Shown one piece after another: positions 16,763-27,826 of a stretch of 62,194 nt of DNA. The DNA comes from Thermus igniterrae ATCC 700962 (lineage in GTDB: Bacteria > Deinococcota > Deinococci > Deinococcales > Thermaceae), in assembly GCF_000376265.1 (NCBI RefSeq), contig NZ_AQWU01000061.1, positions 1-62,194 on the forward strand. The letters run 5' to 3'. The notes beneath the pieces were generated by a model. The model was given only the letters and a program-made list of their open reading frames with translations. It ran no database searches and was not told where the DNA came from. Position 1 is the stretch's first letter, and every line of letters starts with the position of its first letter. The position numbers and the translations under genes were made by a program.

Positions 16763-18522
16763 GCCAGCTGGCAGAAGGTGCATACCCCCACGGGGGGCAG
16801 GGGCTCGATGACCTCTTCCCGGCTCCCCTCGCGGAAGACGGTGATCCCCTTGCACCCCTCCTTCCAGGCGGTGAGGAAGAGCCTTTCCACCACCTCCTTG
16901 GGGGTGTCCTTGGGGAGGTTGACCGTGGAGGAGATGCTCTGGTCCACGTGGCGTTGCAGGACGGCCTGGAGCCGTACCCGCTGGAAGGGGTCCACCTGGT
17001 GGGCCGTGGGCCAGGAGGGCACCTGCCCTCCGGTGGCCTCCCGGTAGCGCTTTAGGAGGGGGTGCTCCGCCAGGAAGACCTGCCCCCCCGCGTGGCGCAG
17101 GTAGGTGAGGGCGAAGATGGGCTCAATCCCGCTGGTCACCCCGGCGAGAAGGGAGATGGAGCCCGTGGGGGCGATGGCCAGGAGGGCGGCGTTCCTCAAT
17201 CCTTTTTCCACCTCCCCCACCAGGTCCTCGGGCAGGGCTTGGATGAAGGGGCTTTTTAAGTGTTCCCGGGCCTGGAAGGCGGGGAAGGGCCCCTTGGACC
17301 GGGCTAGGCGGGCGCTTTCCCGGTAGGCGGCCTCCTTGATGCGCCGGAGCACCTCCTCCGCCAGGACCAGGCTTTCGGGGGCGCCATAGGGGAGGTTCAG
17401 CATGGCGAAGAGGTCCGCCAGGCCCATGACCCCCAAACCGATGCGCCGGCTGCGAAGCGAGGCTTCCCGCTGGGCCTCGAGGGGATGCCGGTTCTTGCCC
17501 AGGTCCACCACCGCGTCCAGGAAGCGCACCGCCCGGGCTGTGGCCTCCTCCAGCTCGGCGAAGTCCAGGCGGGCCCTGGGGGTGAAAGGTTCCCGCACGA
17601 AGGCGGCCAGGTTGAGGCTCCCCAGGTTGCAGGCCCCGTAGGGCTCCATGGGCACCTCCCCGCACACGTTCACCCCCACCACCTCCATCCCCCCGTACTG
17701 GGCGGTGGTCCAGGTGCGCACCCGATCCCAGAAGAGGAGGCCGGGCTCGGCGCTGGCCCAGGCGGCCTCCACCAGGGCCTCCCAGGCCTCCTTGGCCCGG
17801 AGGGTGGCGGTGATCTCCTCCCTGGGGGTGGTGAAGGAAAGCCGCCAGGGCTCGTCCGCCAGGGCGGCCTCGAGGAAGGCGTCCGTGGCCCTCAGGGAGA
17901 GGTTGGCGTGGCGCACCCGGCTCCGCTCGGGGTCGGTCTTGGCCTGGAGGAAGGCCATGAGCTCGGGGTGGGTGTCGGAGAAGGTGAGCATCAGGGCCCC
18001 CCGCCGGCCCCCGCTGGCCCCCATCACCCCCGCCAGGGTGGAGAAGAGCTCCATGAAGCTCACCGCCCCTGAGCTCTCCACCCCGGCGTTGCCCACCCGG
18101 GCCCCCTTGGGGCGGAGGACGTCGGCGTTGGTGCCCACCCCGCCCCCGTAGGCGAAGGTGCGGGCCGCCTCGTCCAGGAAGCGGGTGATGCCCTGCACGG
18201 AGTCCTGGCGGATGGGCAGGAAGTAGCAGTTGAAGAGGGTGCTCTTGCGCCAGTTGCCCAGGCCGAAGAGGATGCGCCCCCCGGGGACGAAGCGGAAGTC
18301 CGAGAGGAGCCAGAGGAACGCCTCCTCGGCTACCCCCGCTACCCGGGCGGCGGCGCGGGCCAGGCGGCGCCACATCTCCTCCGGGGTGGCCTCGAGGGCC
18401 CTCCCCTCGGGGTCCCTCAGGGCGTAGCGCCGCAGGAAGACCGCGGCCCTGAGCTCGTCCCCCCCAAAGTAGTCCAGAGCCAGCCTCTGGGCTTCCTCCT
18501 CCTTATAGACCCTCCGGGGCAC
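16759..18522 (-). CDS. nrdJ: Class II (adenosylcobalamin) ribonucleoside reductase
   Basis: 587 residues. Reduces ribonucleotides to deoxyribonucleotides with an adenosylcobalamin-derived radical, independent of oxygen. FNCYFLP carries the first redox cysteine, VNVCGEV is the NxCxE catalytic triad, and ATAPTGSIS-like IAPTGSISLLAG is the phosphate-binding loop. The C-terminal shuttle cysteines are VCTFCQLA. GTG 18522 is chosen because TAGACT lies 6 nt upstream. No intein interrupts it, although inteins are recorded in some Thermus relatives. There is no room for a cobalamin riboswitch. Confidence 0.95.
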   Translation of the reverse strand: MPRRVYKEEEAQRLALDYFGGDELRAAVFLRRYALRDPEGRALEATPEEMWRRLARAAARVAGVAEEAFLWLLSDFRFVPGGRILFGLGNWRKSTLFNCYFLPIRQDSVQGITRFLDEAARTFAYGGGVGTNADVLRPKGARVGNAGVESSGAVSFMELFSTLAGVMGASGGRRGALMLTFSDTHPELMAFLQAKTDPERSRVRHANLSLRATDAFLEAALADEPWRLSFTTPREEITATLRAKEAWEALVEAAWASAEPGLLFWDRVRTWTTAQYGGMEVVGVNVCGEVPMEPYGACNLGSLNLAAFVREPFTPRARLDFAELEEATARAVRFLDAVVDLGKNRHPLEAQREASLRSRRIGLGVMGLADLFAMLNLPYGAPESLVLAEEVLRRIKEAAYRESARLARSKGPFPAFQAREHLKSPFIQALPEDLVGEVEKGLRNAALLAIAPTGSISLLAGVTSGIEPIFALTYLRHAGGQVFLAEHPLLKRYREATGGQVPSWPTAHQVDPFQRVRLQAVLQRHVDQSISSTVNLPKDTPKEVVERLFLTAWKEGCKGITVFREGSREEVIEPLPPVGVCTFCQLA

Positions 18523-18528
18523 GCTTCC

Positions 18529-18534
18529 AGTCTA
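18529..18534 (-). promoter_or_regulatory. nrdJ -10 element (leaderless)
   Basis: Minus-strand TAGACT ends 6 nt before the GTG start. Confidence 0.5.
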
Positions 18535-18549
18535 ACCCCGGGGAAGGCT

Positions 18550-19518
18550 TCATACCCGGATGGTTACCCGGGCGCCCGTTTCAAAAAGGTGTATGGAGTC
18601 TATAAAACGCACGATGCGGGTGGCATGCCCCATGACGATGGAGTGGGTCCTGGCCCCCCCGCCGAAGAAGCGCACCCCCTGGAGGATGTCCCCGTCGGTG
18701 ATGCCGGTGGCGGCGAAGACGATCTCCTTGCCGGGGGCCAGGTCCTCCGTGCGGTAGACCCGGCCCTCGTCCCCCCCCATGGCCCGCAGGCGGGCCCGCT
18801 CCTCTTCGTTTTGCGGGGTAAAGCGGGCCTGGATCTCCCCGCCCAGGCACTTCAGGGCGGCCGCGGCCAAGACCCCTTCCGGGGCCCCGCCGATGCCCAT
18901 CACCGCGTGCACCCCCGTGCCCCGGATGGCCGCGGCCAGGGCGGCGATCACGTCCCCGTCGGAGATGAGCTTCACCCGCGCCCCCGCCTCCCGGATCTCG
19001 CGGATGAGCCGCTCGTGCCGGGGGCGGTCCAGGACCACGATGACCAGGTCCTCCACGGAGCGCTGCAGGGCCAGGGCCAGGGCCTTGAGGTTGGCGGAGA
19101 CCGGCCAGGTGAGGTCCACCAGGCCGGCGGCGGGCGGGGGGACGATGAGCTTTTCCATGTACATGTCCGGGGCGTGGAAAAGCCCCCCCTTCTCGCTGAT
19201 GGCGATCACGGTGACGGCGTTGGGCAGGCCCTTGGCCGCGGTGGTGGTCCCCTCCACGGGGTCCACGGCGATGTCCACCTCCACCCCGCCTTGGCCCAGC
19301 ACCTCGCCGATGTAGAGCATGGGGGCCTCGTCCATCTCCCCCTCGCCGATGACCACGGTGCCCCGGATGGGCAGTTCGTTCAGCACCCGGCGCATGGCCT
19401 CGGTGCCCGCCTCGTCCACCGCCTCCTTGTCCCCCTTGCCGGCGAAGCGGCTGGCGGCCAGGGCCGCCTGCTCCGTCACCCGAACCACTTCCAGGACCAG
19501 CCTGCGCTCAATTTCCAT
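18550..19518 (-). CDS. glpX: Class II fructose-1,6-bisphosphatase
   Basis: 322 residues. Hydrolyses fructose-1,6-bisphosphate in gluconeogenesis. The N-terminal segment [20 protein letters not shown] and the metal-binding [14 protein letters not shown] and DPVEGTT motifs are diagnostic of the GlpX family, as is [20 protein letters not shown]. Length is normal. A TATGAT ends 6 nt before the ATG, indicating a leaderless message. It lies between nrdJ and hisIE but appears to be its own transcription unit. Confidence 0.95.
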   Translation of the reverse strand: MEIERRLVLEVVRVTEQAALAASRFAGKGDKEAVDEAGTEAMRRVLNELPIRGTVVIGEGEMDEAPMLYIGEVLGQGGVEVDIAVDPVEGTTTAAKGLPNAVTVIAISEKGGLFHAPDMYMEKLIVPPPAAGLVDLTWPVSANLKALALALQRSVEDLVIVVLDRPRHERLIREIREAGARVKLISDGDVIAALAAAIRGTGVHAVMGIGGAPEGVLAAAALKCLGGEIQARFTPQNEEERARLRAMGGDEGRVYRTEDLAPGKEIVFAATGITDGDILQGVRFFGGGARTHSIVMGHATRIVRFIDSIHLFETGARVTIRV

Positions 19519-19524
19519 GGTTCC

Positions 19525-19530
19525 ATCATA
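19525..19530 (-). promoter_or_regulatory. glpX -10 element (leaderless)
   Basis: Minus-strand TATGAT ends 6 nt before the ATG of glpX, in the short gap after hisIE. Confidence 0.6.
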
Positions 19531-19542
19531 AGGGTCTTTCCC

Positions 19543-20157
19543 TCAGGGCCGGTGCCGTGCCCAGAGGGTCCGGGCCAGGTCCTCAGGGGTGAGGCCCAGC
19601 TCCGCCAGGGTGAGGAGGAGGTGGAAGAGGAGGTCGGCGGCCTCGTGGCGGAGCTCCTCGGGGTCCTGGTTCTTGGCCGCCAGGATCACCTCTCCTGCCT
19701 CCTCCCCGATCTTCTTCAGGATGCGGTCCAGGCCTGCCCGGTGGAGCCTGGCCACGTAGCTCCCCTCGGGGAGGGTCCTTAGCCTCTCCTGGAGGGTGGC
19801 GTACACCTGCCCCACCACGAAGCCCAGGTCCTTCTCCCCCTCCAGGAGGGGGCGGTGGAAGCAACTCCTCTCCCCGGTGTGGCAGGCGGGGCCGTGGGGC
19901 ACCACCCGGTAGACCACCGCGTCCCCGTCGCAGTCCAGGAGGACCTCCACCACCTCCTGGACGTTCCCCGAGGTCTCCCCCTTGCGCCACAGGGTCCCCC
20001 GGCTCCGGCTGAAGAAGGTGCTCCGGCGGGTCCTTAGGGTCTCCTCCAGGGCCTCCCGGTTGGCGTAGGCCAGGGTGAGGACCTCCCCCGTGCGGGCGTC
20101 CTGCACCACCACCGGCACCAGCCCCTTCTCGTCAAAGCGCACCTGGCCCAGGTCCAT
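19543..20157 (-). CDS. hisIE: Bifunctional phosphoribosyl-AMP cyclohydrolase / phosphoribosyl-ATP pyrophosphatase
   Basis: 204 residues catalysing the second and third steps of histidine synthesis. The N-terminal HisI half contains [32 protein letters not shown], and the zinc cysteines in [11 protein letters not shown] and CHTGERSCF. The C-terminal HisE half has [16 protein letters not shown] and [11 protein letters not shown], the MazG-like metal-binding acidic residues. It lies 5 nt after hisF and is cotranscribed with it. Confidence 0.95.
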   Translation of the reverse strand: MDLGQVRFDEKGLVPVVVQDARTGEVLTLAYANREALEETLRTRRSTFFSRSRGTLWRKGETSGNVQEVVEVLLDCDGDAVVYRVVPHGPACHTGERSCFHRPLLEGEKDLGFVVGQVYATLQERLRTLPEGSYVARLHRAGLDRILKKIGEEAGEVILAAKNQDPEELRHEAADLLFHLLLTLAELGLTPEDLARTLWARHRP

Positions 20158-20162
20158 GCCCC

Positions 20163-20921
20163 TCAGTCTAGCCGCACGTGGAGGCCTTTTTCCGCCAGGA
20201 AGGCCTTGAGCTGGGGGATGGGGATCTCCCCGAAGTGGAAGACGCTGGCGGCTAAGGCGGCCTCAGCCCCCGCCTGGAAGGCCATGAGGAAGTGCTCCGG
20301 CCTGCCTGCGCCGCCGCTGGCGATCACCGGCACGTTCACCGCCTCGGCCACCATCCGGGTGAGCCTCAGGTCGTAGCCCTCCTTGGTGCCGTCCCGGTCC
20401 ATGCTGGTGAGGAGAATCTCCCCCGCCCCCAGCTCCGCCCCCCGCACCGCCCACTCCACCGCGTGGAGGCCCGTGGGCACCCGTCCCCCCGCCACGTACA
20501 CCTCGGGGAAGTCCCCGTTCCAGCGGGCGTCAATGGCCAGGACCACCGCCTGGGCCCCGAAGTGGTCGGCAAGCTCCGCCAAAAGCTCGGGCCGCTTCAC
20601 CGCCGCGGAGTTCACGCTCACCTTGTCGGCCCCCGCCAAGAGGAGCCGCCGGGCATCCTCCAGGCCCCGCACCCCGCCCCCCACGGCCAGGGGGATGAAG
20701 ACCCTTTCCGCCACCTGGGCCACCACCTCCAGGAGGATGCTCCGCGCCTCGTGGGTGGCGGAGATGTCCAGGAAGACCAGCTCGTCGGCCCCGGCCTCGT
20801 TGTAGGCCTGGGCGGCCTCCACCGGGTCGCCGGCGTCCCTGAGGTTGACGAAGTTCACCCCCTTGACCACGCGCCCCGCGTGGACGTCCAGGCAGGGGAT
20901 GATGCGCTTGGCCAGGCCCAC
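20163..20921 (-). CDS. hisF: Imidazole glycerol phosphate synthase, cyclase subunit
   Basis: 252 residues, a (beta/alpha)8 barrel that with HisH closes the imidazole ring in histidine synthesis and releases AICAR. The N-terminal [16 protein letters not shown] supplies the catalytic Asp, and the C-terminal half has [15 protein letters not shown] with the second Asp and the IASGGAG phosphate loop. The frame stays open upstream, but the start is the GTG of VGLAKR: TATAAT stands 6 nt before it and the length then matches known Thermus HisF. hisH is not in the window. Confidence 0.96.
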   Translation of the reverse strand: MGLAKRIIPCLDVHAGRVVKGVNFVNLRDAGDPVEAAQAYNEAGADELVFLDISATHEARSILLEVVAQVAERVFIPLAVGGGVRGLEDARRLLLAGADKVSVNSAAVKRPELLAELADHFGAQAVVLAIDARWNGDFPEVYVAGGRVPTGLHAVEWAVRGAELGAGEILLTSMDRDGTKEGYDLRLTRMVAEAVNVPVIASGGAGRPEHFLMAFQAGAEAALAASVFHFGEIPIPQLKAFLAEKGLHVRLD

Positions 20922-20927
20922 GGGGCC

Positions 20928-20933
20928 ATTATA
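20928..20933 (-). promoter_or_regulatory. hisF-hisIE -10 element (leaderless)
   Basis: A perfect TATAAT on the minus strand ends 6 nt before the GTG start of hisF. Confidence 0.7.
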
Positions 20934-20975
20934 GGCCACTTCTCCCGCTTTCCTGCGCGTGGTAAGCTTTGAAGG

Positions 20976-22310
20976 ATGGAACGGGTAAACGTGGTGGGCG
21001 CGGGCCTGGCGGGGAGCGAGGCCGCCTGGACCCTGGCGCGCCTGGGGGTGCCGGTGCGCCTCTACGAGATGCGCCCTAAGCGCATGACCCCGGCCCACGC
21101 CACGGAGCGCTTTGCCGAGATCGTCTGCTCCAACTCCTTGGGCGGGGAGGGGATGGCCAACGCCAAAGGCCTCCTGCAGGCGGAGATGCGGGCGGCGGGG
21201 AGCCTCATCATGGAGGCGGCCGCCCGGGCCCGGGTGCCCGCCGGGGGGGCCCTGGCCGTGGACCGGGAGGAGTTCAGCGCCCTCATCACGGAAAGGCTTG
21301 CCGCCCACCCCCTGGTGGAGGTGGTGCGGGAGGAGGTCACGGCCATTCCCGAGGGGATCACCGTCCTGGCCACGGGGCCCCTCACCTCCGAGGCCCTGGC
21401 CGAGGCCTTGAAGGGGCGGTTTGGCGACCACTTCCTGGCCTACTACGACGCCGCAAGCCCCATCGTCCTCTACGAGAGCATTGACCTCAGCAAGTGCTTC
21501 CGCGCGGGGCGCTACGGCCAGGAGGCGGACTACCTCAACTGCCCCCTCACGGAGGAGGAGTACCGCCGCTTCCACCAGGCCCTCCTCGAGGCCCAGCGCC
21601 ACACCCCCCACGATTGGGAGAACCTGGCCTTCTTTGAGGCCTGCGTGCCGGTGGAGGAGCTGGCCCGCCGGGGCTACCAGACCCTCCTCTTCGGCCCCAT
21701 GAAGCCCGTGGGCCTCAAGGACCCCCGCACGGGGAAGGAGCCCTTCGCCGTGGTGCAACTGCGCCAGGAGGACAAGGCCGGGCGCATGTGGAGCCTGGTG
21801 GGCTTCCAGACGGGCCTCAAGTGGCCCGAGCAGAAGCGCCTCCTGCAGATGATCCCGGGTTTGGAGAACGCGGAGATCGTGCGCTACGGGGTCATGCACC
21901 GCAACACCTACCTGAACGCCCCAAGGCTTCTCCGGGAGACCCTGGAGTTTCAGGAGGCGGAAGGGCTTTTTGCCGCCGGGGTGCTGGCCGGGGTGGAGGG
22001 CTACCTGGAAAGCGCCGCCACGGGGTTTTTGGCGGGGCTGAACGCCGCCCGGCGCCACCTGGGCCTTCCGCCCGTGGCCCCGCCCGAGGCCAGCATGCTG
22101 GGGGGGTTGGTGCGCTTCCTGGCCACGGCCAACCCGGAAAACTTCCAGCCTATGAACGCCAACTGGGGCCTGGTGCCCCCGGTGGAGGGGCGCATGGGCA
22201 AGCGGGAGAAGCGGGAGGCCATGTACCGGAGGGGCCTCCAGGCCTTCCAGGACTGGCTGGCCAGCCTGAAGCCCCCGGTACCGGGGGCCCAGGTGGCCGT
22301 GGCCCCCTAG
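20976..22310 (+). CDS. trmFO: Folate/FAD-dependent tRNA (uracil-54-C5)-methyltransferase
   Basis: 444 residues. Makes ribothymidine at tRNA position 54 using methylenetetrahydrofolate and FADH2; in Thermus this modification is further thiolated for heat stability. [19 protein letters not shown] is the FAD-binding motif, and [30 protein letters not shown] and the late [10 protein letters not shown] are family signatures. TAAGCT ends 7 nt before the ATG and may be a weak -10. It diverges from hisF and shares a CTAG stop with murE. Confidence 0.96.
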   Translation: MERVNVVGAGLAGSEAAWTLARLGVPVRLYEMRPKRMTPAHATERFAEIVCSNSLGGEGMANAKGLLQAEMRAAGSLIMEAAARARVPAGGALAVDREEFSALITERLAAHPLVEVVREEVTAIPEGITVLATGPLTSEALAEALKGRFGDHFLAYYDAASPIVLYESIDLSKCFRAGRYGQEADYLNCPLTEEEYRRFHQALLEAQRHTPHDWENLAFFEACVPVEELARRGYQTLLFGPMKPVGLKDPRTGKEPFAVVQLRQEDKAGRMWSLVGFQTGLKWPEQKRLLQMIPGLENAEIVRYGVMHRNTYLNAPRLLRETLEFQEAEGLFAAGVLAGVEGYLESAATGFLAGLNAARRHLGLPPVAPPEASMLGGLVRFLATANPENFQPMNANWGLVPPVEGRMGKREKREAMYRRGLQAFQDWLASLKPPVPGAQVAVAP

Positions 22311-23745
22311 AGGCCCAAGGCCCGCAGGGCCTCCAGGGCCACCTCCCGCTCGTTCCAGGGGAGGGCCTCGGTCCCCCGCTCCAGGGTCCGCTCGTGCCCC
22401 TTGCCCGCCAGGAGGACGGTGTCCCCGGGCCGCGCCTCGGCCAGGGCCTGGTGGATGGCCTCCCGGCGGTCGGGCACCACGGCGTAGTGCCCCCCCTCTG
22501 CCTCGGCCGCCTTTACCAGGGCCTCCAGGATGGCCTCCAGGGGCTCGGAGCGGTGGTCCTCCTCGGTGAAGAAGGTCTTGTCCGCCAGGCGTGCGGCCAC
22601 CTGGCCGATGTCCTGCCGCCGCCTGGGGTCCCGCTCCCCCGCCGCCCCCACCACCAAAAGGAGCCGCCCCCGGGTGGTGCGCCGCAGGGTCTTCAGGGCG
22701 GCCTCGAGGCTCTTCCCGGTGTGGGCGAAGTCAATGACCACCCGGAAGGGCTCCTTCTGGATAATCTCCATTCTTCCCGGTATCCCGGGGAAGGTGGCCA
22801 GCCCGAAGAGGACCTCCTCCAGGGAGACCCCCTGGGCTAAGGCGGCGGCGCTGGCCGCCAGGGCGTTTTCCAGGTTGTAGCCCCCCAGGAGGGGCAGGAA
22901 GGCCTCCCCCTGGCCCCAGGGGGTGTGGAGGGTGAAGCGAAGCCCCTCCGCCTCCTCCCTTAGGCCCTCCCCGAAGACCTCCCCCCCGGGGCCGAAGAGG
23001 AGGTGGGGCCTGGCCCTTAGCGCCTCCAGGTGGGGGAGCCTGGTGTTCAGGACGCTCAGCGCCGAGCGCTCCACCAGGAGGGCCTTGGCCTGGAAGTAGG
23101 CCTCGGGGGTGCCGTGGAAGTCCAGGTGGTCGTCGGGGTAGAAGTTCACGAAGACCCCCACCCCAAAGGCCAGCCCCTCCACCCGCTTAAGGGCCAGGGC
23201 GTGGCTGGAGACCTCCAGCACTGCCCCCACTAGCCCCCGGTCCACCGCCTCCCGCAGGAAGCCGAAGACCTCGGGGGCCTCGGGGGTGGTGAAGTGGCCG
23301 AAGGATGGGCGCGCCTCCTGCCCCAACCTGAGGCCCACGGTGGAGAGGAGGGCGGTGGGCCGGCCTGCGGCCTGGAGGAGGTGGTGGAGTAGGGCGCTGG
23401 TGGTGCTCTTGCCCTTGGAGCCCGTCACCCCGGTGAGGAAAAGCCGGCGGTCGGGCTCCCCGTGGAGGCGCCGCGCCAGCTGGGCCAGGGCCAGGCGGCT
23501 GTCCGCCACCTTCAGGTAGGGCACGGGCAGGCGGAGGTCCTTCTCCCCCACCACGGCGATGGCCCCCCGGGCCAGGGCCTCGGGGATGAAGTGGTGCCCG
23601 TCCAGGGGCTGGCGGTGGGGGAGGGGTACCCCGGGCACGGCCACGAAGACGAAGCCCTCCTCCACCCGCCTGGAGTCTAGGGTGATGCCCCGCACGGGGA
23701 GGGGCGGGGCCTGAAGGCCAAAGGGGGCGAAGAGTTCCTCCAGGG

Positions 23746-23749
<4 letters not shown>
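22307..23749 (-). CDS. murE: UDP-N-acetylmuramoyl-tripeptide synthetase, probably ornithine-adding
   Basis: 480 residues. Adds the third amino acid of the peptidoglycan stem peptide. The P-loop [11 protein letters not shown], the substrate segments and SNHALAL-like [12 protein letters not shown] are present. At the position of the DNPR motif of diaminopimelate-adding enzymes the sequence reads EDHRSEP, so it is not a standard diaminopimelate ligase; Thermus wall is known to contain ornithine there. ATG 23749 overlaps the kinase stop as ATGA, which I prefer over a start 12 nt upstream. It is the last gene of the uvrC operon. Confidence 0.92.
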
Positions 23750-24354
<605 letters not shown>

Positions 24355-24356
24355 GG

Positions 24357-24962
24357 CTAGACCCCCAGGGGCAAGTGGGCCTTGACCAGTTCCACCACCC
24401 GCTCCCGGTCCGGGCCCCCGGGGCTGAAGTCCAGGGCCTCGGCCTCGAGGACCAAAAGGGGATGAGGGTAGCGGGCGAAGTGGCGTTCGTAGGCCTCGGA
24501 GAGGGCCTCCAGGTAGGCGGGGTCCATGCCCGCCTCAAAAGGCCGCCCCCGCTTCCTGATGCGCTCCAGGAGCACCCCCACCGGGGCCCGCAGGTAGAGG
24601 GTGAGGTCCGGGGGGGGAAGCCTGGGGGAGAGCTCCCGGTAGAGGTCCAGGTAGAGGTCCCACTCCGGGCCTTCCAGGTTCAGGCTGGCGAAGATGGCGT
24701 CTTTGTCAAAGAGGTAGTCCGCCACCACCCCGCCGAAGAGGGGCCGCTCCCTCAGGCGGGAGAGCTGGCGGTAGCGGGAGAGGAGGAAGAAGACCTGGGC
24801 CTTGAAGGCGTAGCGCTTGCGGTCCTGGTAGAAGAGGGGCAGGAAGGGGTTTTCCTCCACCACCTCCAAGAGGGTCTCCGCCTCAAGCCGCTCGGCCAGC
24901 AGGCGGGCCAGGGTGGTCTTGCCCGCGCCGATGGGGCCTTCGATGGCGATGTACACCCCCAT
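24357..24962 (-). CDS. Deoxynucleoside kinase (copy 2)
   Basis: 201 residues, paralogous to its downstream neighbour. P-loop GPIGAGKTT at residues 9-17, GVVADYLFDKD in the place of the ED-RT motif, and RIRKRGRPFE in the lid. The ATG at 24962 is chosen over one 30 nt upstream because TAAGGAT precedes it and the protein then begins directly with the P-loop strand (MGVYIAIEG). The catalytic ERS-like Glu/Arg is replaced by Asp (VADYLFDKD), so specificity may differ from copy 1. Confidence 0.9.
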   Translation of the reverse strand: MGVYIAIEGPIGAGKTTLARLLAERLEAETLLEVVEENPFLPLFYQDRKRYAFKAQVFFLLSRYRQLSRLRERPLFGGVVADYLFDKDAIFASLNLEGPEWDLYLDLYRELSPRLPPPDLTLYLRAPVGVLLERIRKRGRPFEAGMDPAYLEALSEAYERHFARYPHPLLVLEAEALDFSPGGPDRERVVELVKAHLPLGV

Positions 24963-24999
24963 ATCCTTACCGGGGAAGGAGCCCATTCGCAAGCCAGCC

Positions 25000-26043
25000 C
25001 TACCGCCGCGGCCGGGCCACCAGGGTGAGGGTGACCTCCAGCCGCCGTCCTTCCCGCCAGAGGGTGAGGCGCACCCGGTCCCCGGGGCGGTAGCGGGCGA
25101 TCTGCTGCACCACCTCCGCCTTGTCCTTCACCACCCGGCCGTTCACCGCCAGGATGACGTCCCCCAAGGAGAGGAGCCGCCCCTGGGCGTCCCGGCTTGC
25201 CCCCCTGAGCCCCGCCCGGGCGGCGGGCCCCCCGGGCTCCACCCGGTCCACCATGGCCCCCTGGGCGGTGGTGAGGCCCACCGCCCGCAGGAGGACGGGG
25301 GGAAGCTCGTCCAGGCTCACCAGGCTGGCCCCCAGCCATCCCCGCTGGGGGATGCCGAAGCGCTCCAGGTCCTGGACGCTCTGGGCGGCCAGTTCCCCAG
25401 GGATGGCCACCCCAATCCCCCCCACCCCCGAGGGCCCCCCCACCACATCCGCCACCACCCCGATCACCTCCCCCTGCAGGTTCAGCAGGGGGCTTCCCGA
25501 GTTGCCCACGGTGAGGGGGGCGTCGGTGAAGAGGTACTCCCCCACCTCGGCCCCCACGCTGGGGTCGGGGGTGGGGACCTCGAGGGGGCCTATCCCCGAG
25601 AGGATGCCGTAGGAGGCCAGGGGCCCCTGGCCGTAGGGGAAGCCCACCACCACCACCCCCATCCCCAGGGGCAGGCTGGCGGTGGTGGCCTTACTGAAGC
25701 CCAAGACCCCGGGGGCCTGCACCCCCCGCACCGTGAGGAGGGCCAGGTCAATCCCCGGGTCCACGGCGAAGACCTCGGCGGGGAAGGTACGCCCATCCAC
25801 CAGGCGCACGGTGAGGTCGGCCACCCCCTGCACCACGTGGTAGTTGGTGACCACCCGGAAGGGGCTCACGAAGAACCCCGTGCCCACCACCTGGTCCTCC
25901 CCCGGGGCCGTGGGGGAGCCCTGGACCCGCACCACCGCGGGCAGGGCCTTCTTGATCACCTGGCTCCGGGCCACCTCCTCGGGGGAGGCCAGGCGCTGGC
26001 CAAAGGCGAGGAGGAGGAAGAGGACCAAGAAGGCGAGGCGCAT
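25000..26043 (-). CDS. HtrA/DegP-type exported serine protease with one PDZ domain
   Basis: 347 residues. Signal peptide LAFLVLFLLLAFGQ, trypsin-like domain with the full triad (His in TNYHVV, Asp in GIDLALL, Ser in TVGNSGSPL), then one PDZ domain with GGPAARAGLRG and GDVILAVNG. This is a periplasmic quality-control protease of the envelope. It starts 4 nt after the argS stop; TAATGT across the end of argS might add a local promoter. It shares an operon with repair, translation and wall genes. Confidence 0.93.
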   Translation of the reverse strand: MRLAFLVLFLLLAFGQRLASPEEVARSQVIKKALPAVVRVQGSPTAPGEDQVVGTGFFVSPFRVVTNYHVVQGVADLTVRLVDGRTFPAEVFAVDPGIDLALLTVRGVQAPGVLGFSKATTASLPLGMGVVVVGFPYGQGPLASYGILSGIGPLEVPTPDPSVGAEVGEYLFTDAPLTVGNSGSPLLNLQGEVIGVVADVVGGPSGVGGIGVAIPGELAAQSVQDLERFGIPQRGWLGASLVSLDELPPVLLRAVGLTTAQGAMVDRVEPGGPAARAGLRGASRDAQGRLLSLGDVILAVNGRVVKDKAEVVQQIARYRPGDRVRLTLWREGRRLEVTLTLVARPRR

Positions 26044-26047
26044 GGCC

Positions 26048-27826
26048 CTACATTACCTCAGGGGCGGGGATGCCCAGAAGGTCAAGCCCGGTTTTTAGGG
26101 TCTCCTGCAGGCTCCGCACCAGGCCGAGGCGTAGCTCCCTGAGGCCGGGGGGGGCGGTGAGGACCGGGGTGGCGGGCCGGCCCTCTTCCTTGGCGTTGTA
26201 GTAGGCGTTCCAGGCGGCGGAGAGGTCCAGGAGGTACTGGGCCAGCACGTGGGGGGTCTTCTCCTCCGCCGCCTCCAGCACGGCATCCTCAAAGTCCAGG
26301 AGGGCTAGGGCCAGGGCGCGCTCGTAGGGGGTGGCCTGGGAGAGGTCGGCCTCCCCCCAGGCCCCGGCCTTGCGCAGGATGCTGTGGGCCCGGGCGTGGG
26401 CGTACTGCACGTAGGGCCCCGTGTCCCCCTCAAAGGAGAGGGCTTCCGCGTAGCGGAAGTCAATCTGCTTCCGGGGTTCGGTCTTCACCATGGTGAAGCG
26501 GATGGCCCCCAGGGCCACCATCTCCGCCGCTTCCTCCTTGGCGGGGTGCTCGGGGTTTTTCTCCTCAATGACCAGGAGGGCCCGCCTCTTGGCCTCCTCC
26601 AGCACCTCGTCCACGCTCACCGCCAGGCCCTTCCGCCCCGACATCTGCTTGCCTTCCAGGAGCACGGTCTCGTAGGCCAGGTGGAAGGCCCCTTCTGCCA
26701 AATCCGGCCTTCCCGCCAGGGCCAAGGCCGCCCGTACCAGGGCCTGGGGGTGGCTCTGGCGCACGTCGATCACGTTCACCGTCTCCCGGGCGTTTGGGGT
26801 GTAGGCCTCCCCCTCGGGGGCGCTGGTGCGCAGGCCAGGGTAGTAGGGGTTGGGGTAGGGCCGGAAGCGGAGGCCCGAAAGGAGGCCCATCTTCCAGAAC
26901 TGGAAGGCGATGTCCTTGGCGTAGTAGGTGGCCGCTCCCCCGGAGCGCACCAGGACGAAGTAGGGGTCCTCGAGGCCCGGGATAAAGGGGCTGGCATCCA
27001 TCACCAGGGCCCCGGCGTACTTGCCCTCCGTGGGGCGGAAGACGTGGGGGCTTTGTTCCAGGATTTCCAGGGCCTTGCCCAGAAGCCCCGCCCGCACGAT
27101 GTCGGACTCCCAGACCAGGAGGTGGTAGTGGGCGTTCAGGGCCTTCATGGTGGCCATCTGGGCCAGGAGGATGCGGTTCACCTCCTCCCTAAGCTCCCCC
27201 CGCTCCAGGGCGTGGAGGACCGCCTCAATGCCCCCCTGCAGGTTGGGGTAGTCGGGGTCCTGGTGGAGGCGCACGTAGGCCCGGCCCGCGAAGTGGTCGT
27301 ACTTCTCCTTCCCGTCCCAGGCCAGGCCATAGTGGCGCAGGGCGAAGAGGGTCTCCGCCGCCTGGCGGCCGGTGTCGTCAATGTAGTTGAGGACCAGGAC
27401 CTGCCGACCGGCGAAGTCCAGGATGCGGGCCAGGCTGTCCCCCAGGGCGATGTTCCGCAGGTGCCCCACGTGGAGCTCCTTGTTGGGGTTCACCGAGGTG
27501 TGCTCAATGAGCACCAGGCCCTCCTCCTTGGGCAGGGGCTCCTTGGGGCGCAGGGCCTCTTTTAGGAGGTCTTCCGTGCGGATGCGGAAGTTCAGGTACC
27601 CTCCCACGGGGATGGCCTCCTCCACGAAGGGAGGGAGTTCCAGGCGGCTTCTGAGCTCCTCGGCGATGGCCTGGGGGGGCTTCCTGAGCTTCTTGGCCAG
27701 GGCGAAGAGGGGGACCCCGTAGTCCCCGGGCTTGTCCTTGGGGGCCTTGGCCACCTTGAGCCGGAGGTCCAGGCCCATCTCCTTGAGGGCGGCGTGTATG
27801 GCCTCTTCCAGGGCGCGGCGCACCAT
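26048..27826 (-). CDS. argS: Arginyl-tRNA synthetase
   Basis: 592 residues, class I. The HIGH-type motif is HVGHL within HTSVNPNKELHVGHLRN, and the KMSKS-type loop is KQMSGRKG. The N-terminal Add-1 domain and the C-terminal DALR helical anticodon domain (YVQYAHARAHSILRKAG) are both complete. The start codon overlaps the uvrC stop by one base (TGATG), so it is coupled to uvrC. Confidence 0.97.
   Translation of the reverse strand: MVRRALEEAIHAALKEMGLDLRLKVAKAPKDKPGDYGVPLFALAKKLRKPPQAIAEELRSRLELPPFVEEAIPVGGYLNFRIRTEDLLKEALRPKEPLPKEEGLVLIEHTSVNPNKELHVGHLRNIALGDSLARILDFAGRQVLVLNYIDDTGRQAAETLFALRHYGLAWDGKEKYDHFAGRAYVRLHQDPDYPNLQGGIEAVLHALERGELREEVNRILLAQMATMKALNAHYHLLVWESDIVRAGLLGKALEILEQSPHVFRPTEGKYAGALVMDASPFIPGLEDPYFVLVRSGGAATYYAKDIAFQFWKMGLLSGLRFRPYPNPYYPGLRTSAPEGEAYTPNARETVNVIDVRQSHPQALVRAALALAGRPDLAEGAFHLAYETVLLEGKQMSGRKGLAVSVDEVLEEAKRRALLVIEEKNPEHPAKEEAAEMVALGAIRFTMVKTEPRKQIDFRYAEALSFEGDTGPYVQYAHARAHSILRKAGAWGEADLSQATPYERALALALLDFEDAVLEAAEEKTPHVLAQYLLDLSAAWNAYYNAKEEGRPATPVLTAPPGLRELRLGLVRSLQETLKTGLDLLGIPAPEVM

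Noticed and set aside
16088-18522. Inteins in nrdJ
   Set aside because: The protein aligns through all motifs at ordinary length, with no inserted splicing domain.
18522-18540. Cobalamin riboswitch before nrdJ
   Set aside because: Only 6 nt lie between the -10 and the GTG, and the neighbouring gap is occupied; no riboswitch fits.
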